In this document: in pieces, positions 5,015 through 9,632 of the stretch
Position numbering within the stretch: position 1 is the first letter of the stretch
Layout of the letters: the number at the start of each line of letters is the position of its first letter
DNA from: Candidatus Parcubacteria bacterium
GTDB taxonomy: Bacteria; Patescibacteriota; Minisyncoccia; 2-02-FULL-40-12; GWA2-44-9
Direction of reading: 5' to 3'
Length of the DNA: 9,632 nucleotides
Assembly: GCA_019662005.1 (NCBI GenBank)
Contig: JAIFWG010000019.1
Span: forward strand, 1-9,632
Made by a program: the position numbers and the translations under genes
Notes under the pieces: generated by a model
The model's input: only the letters and a program-made list of their open reading frames with translations
What the model was told of the DNA's origin: nothing
The model's database searches: none

Positions 5015-7333
5015 TTACAGAGGCTTTTGATCAATGGCTTTGTCTCCAGAAACTTTTCCGCTTCTGATTTGTTCAAGTTTCTGCAGCACAGTTTGATTAT
5101 TTTTATTACTTTCAACGCTTAGTATTTTTTCTAGTTCACTAATTGCAGCGGCGGTATCTTTTCGTTCTTCGTAGATGAGAGCTAGGTACCAATGGGCATT
5201 TGCAAAATCAGGAGAAAGCACCAATACGCGCTGAAGAGTCTCAAATGCTTTATTTTTATTACCTGCCCGATAATATAGTAATCCCAGCTCAAATAACAAA
5301 TCTGGAGCGTCATTATTGAAGGGGGCAATCTTTTCTAATTCACGAATAGCTTCTCCCAATTTACCTTGTCGTTCGTATACTGTACCAAGGTTATAAATCG
5401 CTAAACCAAATGTATTAGACATATCGATAGCTCTTTTAAAACTGGCTTCGGCAGCACTTAACGCGCTCTCCACAGTACCATATGATTGGGCAACTGAAGG
5501 GTTGTTTTTTGCTAACTGACGGATGAGATCCGCCTTTGTAATATTAAGTAAACCAATTTTATTGGAGTAGGAAGCATCTCCAGGCCGCAACTGAGAAGCT
5601 GCGCCATATGCGGTCTCTGCTAATTTATCTACTCCTTCAACAAATCCCATAAGATTTTGATAGATCGTGCCTAGATTATCCCAATTAGCGGCTTCTTTTT
5701 TGTTTAGTTGAGTTGCTTGCTTTGAAAAATTAATTGCAGCTGCAAGATAGTTTTGAATGCGAGTATTTCGTTGGGTATCTTGTGGGTCAGCCTTCTTAGC
5801 AAGCTCTTGGCTCAATAGTCCAAGAGAGACTTGGGCAGCAGCTCGATAATAACGATCATCCTGATTATTCCATTCAGTAGCTTTATCAATTTCCCCCGCC
5901 GCTAAATGAATATCTTTTGCTCCCAAAGCATTTCTGTAATGAATATCTGCAATATATCGAGAAGCTCCAAAGTAGATACCAACTAAGACCAATATTAATC
6001 CTGCAATAAAGCCGAGAGAGGATATCAACGACAGAGCAATATGCTCTTCAACGTGCAATTCTTTGTGATCGCTCCCCCATTCAACTAACATGCTCAAGGC
6101 AGCTACTGCATAAAACACGAAGATGAGTGTGAGGTTAAACGGATACAAACAAAATGCTACTCCAAGAGCAATAAGACTGGCCCACACAGCGGCTGCATTT
6201 CGATCAACTTGGGAACGATGGCGAACAACATAGACGAATAATTGAATAAGCGACCAGAGAACCAATACCCACGCGACGCCCATTACAATTCCTCCCTGAA
6301 TAATCTGGTTGAATAATTCTGAAGCACTATCGAAAAACTGGGCGGAAGAGAATGTGGTGTTGGCTAATTTTTTGGCACCATACTTATCAAACGCCATCGA
6401 AAAGTTTTCTGGACCGTATCCAGTAAAGAATTCCTCGTGGAGAACAGATTGTGCAATTTTGAATGAAAGAGAATAAGAAGGAGCAACTTCAACAGGTAAC
6501 TTGGATTTAAAGGGTAAATTAGGCTTAATAAGCAGCAAGAATACTCCAAGCACTACTACTGTCATTGGAAGTATAAAGCGAGATATTTTAAAAGATTCCA
6601 GCAGGGCCGATACTACTATATAGCCAACCATACCCGCCACCACAACGACCCATATTACCCACCAATTCAGAATAACCAAGATAGCTAACGCTGGAATTAT
6701 TCCTAAAATGCTTATATATCGCTTCCAGCCAATTGTGTTTAAGAATAATGGTAAAGAAACTGCTGCAAGAATCCCTAATCCGTTTGGCGAACCAACTGAA
6801 TTGAATGCGCGGCTTGCGGTAATAGAAATAGGTAATCCAAACACTCCTAACAACTGAAGGAGCCCATACCAAAGTCCCACCATGATTGAGAGGATTAAAA
6901 TACTTCTCAGGCGAACTCCCCGATCATGCCAGAGATTAGTCATTAAAAAGAATAAAATTGTTAGGGACGCAATACTAACCAGAGAACCAGACACGCTTGC
7001 GTTGATTCCAAAAATGCTTTGGAATCGCCCTTGAGAAAGCACAGCTGTCACAATTGTTGCAACCAGCACTGCAAGTACCCCTTTATCTAAAAGCGTAGAA
7101 CGCCAAGACAAACGCCCCGAAGAAACAACGCCCAAAAGCCAGGCAATTAAGCCCACGCTTGCAACTACCAAAAGCAACATTTGTTTATTGAACTCTAAAG
7201 GACTAGTTGTTTGAGGCAAAAAGAACAATGGCAATAAAAATACGCCAATAGTTAATGCCCACCGCGCCACGGTAGTATAGATTTGGTTATCAGAGCGAGC
7301 CCCTGACTCCCCGACTAGGAGGTTTATATTCAT
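5015..7333 (-). CDS. Polytopic O-antigen-ligase-like protein with C-terminal TPR domain
   Basis: The protein has about 772 residues from the ATG at 7333; a GTG two codons upstream (7339) is an alternative start, and neither has a Shine-Dalgarno. Using numbering from the GTG, residues about 25-420 hold roughly ten hydrophobic segments, and one more lies at about 433-458. The region 'SVGSPNGLGILAAVSLPL' (181-198), the loop with 'FFTGYGPENFSMAFDKY' (304-320), and 'FFDSASELFNQIIQGGIVMG' (335-354) match the layout of Wzy_C/O-antigen ligases, which join glycans to lipid or protein carriers outside the membrane. From about 465 the protein is helical with TPRs, clearest at about 643-676 ('AIYNLGTVYERQGKLGEAI'), 677-710 ('LLFELGLLYYRAGNKNKAF') and 711-744 ('AHWYLALIYEERKDTAAAI'). 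In known ligases the last loop has a conserved His ('FDRAHN'-like); here it reads 'FDSASE', so activity is uncertain. It is followed 3 nt later by mltG. A role in surface glycan assembly or protein glycosylation is inference. Confidence 0.8.
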   Translation of the reverse strand: MNINLLVGESGARSDNQIYTTVARWALTIGVFLLPLFFLPQTTSPLEFNKQMLLLVVASVGLIAWLLGVVSSGRLSWRSTLLDKGVLAVLVATIVTAVLSQGRFQSIFGINASVSGSLVSIASLTILFFLMTNLWHDRGVRLRSILILSIMVGLWYGLLQLLGVFGLPISITASRAFNSVGSPNGLGILAAVSLPLFLNTIGWKRYISILGIIPALAILVILNWWVIWVVVVAGMVGYIVVSALLESFKISRFILPMTVVVLGVFLLLIKPNLPFKSKLPVEVAPSYSLSFKIAQSVLHEEFFTGYGPENFSMAFDKYGAKKLANTTFSSAQFFDSASELFNQIIQGGIVMGVAWVLVLWSLIQLFVYVVRHRSQVDRNAAAVWASLIALGVAFCLYPFNLTLIFVFYAVAALSMLVEWGSDHKELHVEEHIALSLISSLGFIAGLILVLVGIYFGASRYIADIHYRNALGAKDIHLAAGEIDKATEWNNQDDRYYRAAAQVSLGLLSQELAKKADPQDTQRNTRIQNYLAAAINFSKQATQLNKKEAANWDNLGTIYQNLMGFVEGVDKLAETAYGAASQLRPGDASYSNKIGLLNITKADLIRQLAKNNPSVAQSYGTVESALSAAEASFKRAIDMSNTFGLAIYNLGTVYERQGKLGEAIRELEKIAPFNNDAPDLLFELGLLYYRAGNKNKAFETLQRVLVLSPDFANAHWYLALIYEERKDTAAAISELEKILSVESNKNNQTVLQKLEQIRSGKVSGDKAIDQKPL

Positions 7334-7354
7334 TACCACAAATACTTCAACAGT

Positions 7355-7385
7355 CGCCTATCCGTGCATTCAATCCGGATAGGCG
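7355..7385. repeat. 10-bp inverted repeat in the leader of the ligase/TPR gene
   Basis: CGCCTATCCG (7355-7364) and CGGATAGGCG (7376-7385) are exact reverse complements around an 11-nt loop. No T-tract follows on either strand, so it is not a standard intrinsic terminator, although it lies between two same-strand genes. With the predicted start near 7393 it would form a hairpin near the 5' end of the ligase/TPR transcript, ending 22 nt before the ATG. Confidence 0.75.
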
Positions 7386-7399
7386 GCGTTTGAAATATG

Positions 7400-7428
7400 A
7401 TTATTGTTTTAGTGTAATCTACTGACAT
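7400..7428 (-). promoter_or_regulatory. Possible promoter of the ligase/TPR-mltG unit
   Basis: On the minus strand ATGTCA (7428-7423, 4 of 6 to TTGACA), a 17-nt spacer and AATAAT (7405-7400, 5 of 6 to TATAAT). It is much weaker than the rplJ and small-RNA promoters. The location, downstream of the surface-protein stop and about 60-70 nt before the ligase/TPR start, is suitable. Confidence 0.35.
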
Positions 7429-7455
7429 AATTTTTCCATTGAATTTATGCACATT

Positions 7456-9632
7456 TTAATTGGCAGGTTCATCTTGAACTGGCGCTGGAACTTCAGGTGT
7501 TGGAGTGGTTTCCGGGGATAGTTCTGGAGTTTCTGCAATTGGGCTTATTGAAGGTTCAGGAGTTGGCTCGATACTTACAACTGGAACAGGAATGGGAGAA
7601 ATTGTAGGAGTGATAATTGAATCAAAACCTTTGCGGCGAGCGATGACTAGCCAATCAAAGCTTCCGGTATCAGTTCCATTAAGTTCTTCTGTAATAAACC
7701 CGTATTGGTTTTTTGAATCAACATACAATTGACCAGACATGGTAGAAGTTGGGGTGATTATAACTTTAATCGGAGTGTTGGCAGAAATAATAGAGCTAAA
7801 TGAATAGTCAAAGAACACTCGGGCTTCTCCGTTTATTATCTGGCTAGTTCCAGAAAGCTGAATTTCTCCTCGAGTGGAATCAACTCCGTAAGTAGCTAAG
7901 TAATTTCCATTTTCTTGAAGATCCACTTTTGATTGATCGGCGGCTTGTGCGCTTGGGCCGTTAAATAAAGACTTAACTTCGTCGCTAGCATCTGCGGCAA
8001 CAGAAATTTCTCGACTTCCCCAAACACTCAAGTCTGGGAAAGACAAGCTAGCCACAGCATAGTAGGTTTTCTTTATACCTTCAGAGATCATATCGCCGGA
8101 TGCCCAAAGCGACTGAACTCTTGCGAGCGTTGCGCTCGCAAGAGTTTGCAAAACATCTACTCCATTGCTGGCAATCTGACCCACGCCAGTTCCTGAAACG
8201 CTAACCTGCACGCTTTGTGATCTGCTTGCTAGTTGATCAACAGTAACTGAAAGTGAAGCAATTTTATTATTTAATTCCTGGATAGATTCGATCAACATCA
8301 TCTGTAACTCTAAATTATATTCCACGGCCAAGAAACCATTCTTCTCTTTAACAAGGTGGGGCATAACCTGCTCCACTTCTTGAGCAATTAATCCAACCTG
8401 TCGGCCAGGGACATATCTGATCTCTTCTGGATTATTTTCTTTCCACTCAAAAGTTACTGGTCTCAATCGAAGGACCTTATCAAGAGAACCTCCTAAGGTT
8501 TGAATGTTCTTTTTTAATCGTGAGTCTGATGCACATGTTCCAGCAACTTGGACGCCCGCCTCTCTAAAACAATCATCGCTATTTATATCTGACACAACAT
8601 CCAGGCCAAAATCTGGAGTTGTATCTCCTATACCCACTCTTCCAGAATTTGTACCCTGCAAGACTACATACCCAACTCTTCCGTCAGACCCAGCTCCAGA
8701 ACCAGCAGTTCCACCATTAAAGAATATATCACCGCCCGCTCCGCCGACACTGCCTCCAGTAGAAGCAGATCCGCCGGTCCCTCCGGTTAGAGTAACAAGA
8801 CCTCCTTGTACACCATTACCTGTTGAAGAGCTGCCTCCAGTTCCACCAGTTACTGTTAGCCCATCAGCACCGACTGTTCCAGTAACGCCACCTGTTCCGT
8901 TGGCTCCAACAACATGGAGTTGAGCAGTAGGACCTGAAGTACCAATACCAACATAGCCGTCAGTGCTTTGAATTGTCATTCTTACTACCCCAGGATTAAA
9001 GAAGCGAAGTTTGCCGGCTCCATTGTCAATTTCCCATTGAGTTTGTCCGCTATCTTCAAGAACAACACGAGGGGTTCCACCCAAAACTCCAAAACGAACA
9101 TTGTCTGTGCCATCTGCTGTTTCTGTGACACCTGCATTTACTTGTAATCCATCAGGGCTTATTGTCCCCACTCCAATATTCCCAGCCGATGCAATCGTCA
9201 GTAATTTAGTCCCCGCACCATTAATAACATCAAAGCGTTCGGAAGTGGAACCAGTTCGTAATATAAAACGAGCATCAGAGTTTGTGCCACCCGTCGTCGT
9301 CGAAGAATGCAAGATAAAATCAACATTGCCGGAAGTAGAAGCAGCGATGTTGCCCATAACATCTAAGGCTGTGTTTGGAGATGGGTTAATACCAATACCA
9401 ACAAAGCTGTTGGTAGTATCAATGACAACAACGTTGTTGCCTGGTCCGGCTCTGGCGAATTTGATAGCAGCAGTGCTGTCACCGACGAGAGGATAGATCT
9501 TGGCGCCTGCAGTTAAGCCAAGGTTGCCATTAACATCCACGTTCATTTGAGTGGTGCCAGCATAGGCGGCATTGATTAAGCTAGTACCGATGCCGGTAAT
9601 GGCAGTGTTTACGGTATCGATGCTCCCTTCCC
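7456..9632 (-). CDS. Large repetitive surface or tail-fibre-like protein with peptidase S74 (intramolecular chaperone) domain, 5' end outside the window
   Basis: The frame stays open to the right edge: codons upstream of the ATG at 9546 continue ('GSIDTVNTAITGIGTSLINA'), so the true start lies outside. Numbering from Met 9546: repeats of 'VGIG...P...LDV' type occur near residues 49, 124, 199 and 304. A Gly/Thr/Ser-rich segment spans about 214-290. The S74 domain spans about 338-430, with 'SDSRLKKNI' (S340, K345), 'GRQVGLIAQEVEQVMPHLV' and 'LAVEYNLELQMMLIESIQEL'. S74 domains help trimeric fibres fold and then cut themselves off just before the serine. After it come a coiled coil (about 420-440), a linker, a beta domain (about 545-643, ending 'SFDWLVIARRKGF') and a Pro/Thr/Ser-rich tail (about 645-696). 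The protein is probably an exported cell-surface fibre or adhesin; a phage origin is possible but no phage genes are nearby. No terminator follows its stop. Confidence 0.85.
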   Translation of the reverse strand, partial: EGSIDTVNTAITGIGTSLINAAYAGTTQMNVDVNGNLGLTAGAKIYPLVGDSTAAIKFARAGPGNNVVVIDTTNSFVGIGINPSPNTALDVMGNIAASTSGNVDFILHSSTTTGGTNSDARFILRTGSTSERFDVINGAGTKLLTIASAGNIGVGTISPDGLQVNAGVTETADGTDNVRFGVLGGTPRVVLEDSGQTQWEIDNGAGKLRFFNPGVVRMTIQSTDGYVGIGTSGPTAQLHVVGANGTGGVTGTVGADGLTVTGGTGGSSSTGNGVQGGLVTLTGGTGGSASTGGSVGGAGGDIFFNGGTAGSGAGSDGRVGYVVLQGTNSGRVGIGDTTPDFGLDVVSDINSDDCFREAGVQVAGTCASDSRLKKNIQTLGGSLDKVLRLRPVTFEWKENNPEEIRYVPGRQVGLIAQEVEQVMPHLVKEKNGFLAVEYNLELQMMLIESIQELNNKIASLSVTVDQLASRSQSVQVSVSGTGVGQIASNGVDVLQTLASATLARVQSLWASGDMISEGIKKTYYAVASLSFPDLSVWGSREISVAADASDEVKSLFNGPSAQAADQSKVDLQENGNYLATYGVDSTRGEIQLSGTSQIINGEARVFFDYSFSSIISANTPIKVIITPTSTMSGQLYVDSKNQYGFITEELNGTDTGSFDWLVIARRKGFDSIITPTISPIPVPVVSIEPTPEPSISPIAETPELSPETTPTPEVPAPVQDEPAN
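8116..8146. repeat. Perfect 14-bp inverted repeat inside the surface-protein gene
   Basis: The arms 8116-8129 and 8133-8146 (core TTGCGAGCG/CGCTCGCAA) are exact reverse complements around a 3-nt loop (TTG). It encodes 'QTLASATLARVQ' in the linker after the coiled coil. On the minus strand no T-tract follows, so it does not look like a terminator. It is the second long, tightly looped palindrome within coding sequence in this window. Confidence 0.85.
8677..8907 (-). repeat. Degenerate glycine-rich repeat segment of the surface protein
   Basis: The encoded stretch (about residues 214-290 from Met 9546) is made of loosely repeated 'LTGGTGGSxSTG' units: 'VTGGTGGSSSTGNGVQGG' is followed by 'LTGGTGGSASTGGSVGGAGG'. 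The DNA units have diverged but still align in register. It looks like a flexible or polyglycine-type stalk between 'VGIG' modules. Confidence 0.6.

Noticed and set aside
7355..7385. Terminator for the surface-protein gene
   Set aside because: The hairpin is followed by ACTGTTGAAG on the minus strand, with no T-tract.
8504..9496. Long plus-strand open frames opposite the surface-protein gene
   Set aside because: They are Pro/Ser/Val-rich mirror translations of the Gly/Thr-rich coding strand and have no domains.
1..9632. CRISPR array, tRNA, insertion sequence, integrase or phage genes
   Set aside because: No regularly spaced direct repeats, no cloverleaf, no transposase or integrase motif and no terminal repeats were seen. 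The S74 protein alone does not show a prophage.

Overview
The window looks like a piece of a Candidate Phyla Radiation (Patescibacteria, probably Parcubacteria-like) genome. The inference rests on gene content: a small winged-helix regulator of the type common in these genomes, a large membrane-anchored protein with a PP2C-like N-terminus, a surface protein built from 'VGIGT...LDV' repeats with a peptidase S74 domain, and an O-antigen-ligase/TPR fusion. The standard genetic code fits all genes, every stop that can be seen is TAA or TAG, and the DNA is moderately AT-rich. None of the visible starts has a convincing Shine-Dalgarno sequence.

Layout. Positions 1-588 (minus strand) hold a regulator whose DNA-binding half (397-588) and C-terminal half (1-395, cut by the window edge) lie in different frames. 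A consensus promoter (583-611) reads the other way into a 681-residue single-pass membrane protein (690-2735, plus). A bidirectional terminator (2738-2810) separates it from a long minus-strand block. In transcription order this block is: a giant surface protein (7456 to beyond 9632), a polytopic ligase/TPR protein (5015-7333), the cell-wall lytic transglycosylase mltG (4013-5011), a strong promoter with a compact structured RNA and terminator (3841-3992), the rplJ promoter and L10-type leader (3705-3839), rplJ and rplL (2821-3704).

How the parts fit. The ligase/TPR gene and mltG are 3 nt apart and probably co-transcribed; both act at the cell envelope, as does the surface protein upstream. 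rplJ and rplL encode the ribosomal stalk and are probably autoregulated through the leader. The main unexplained elements are the roughly 117-nt RNA between mltG and rplJ, with its near-ideal promoter, and a perfect 20-bp inverted repeat followed by a T-rich tract inside the start of mltG. The regulator's frame break, and a hairpin in the rplJ leader that competes with the presumed L10-binding fold, also deserve checking.
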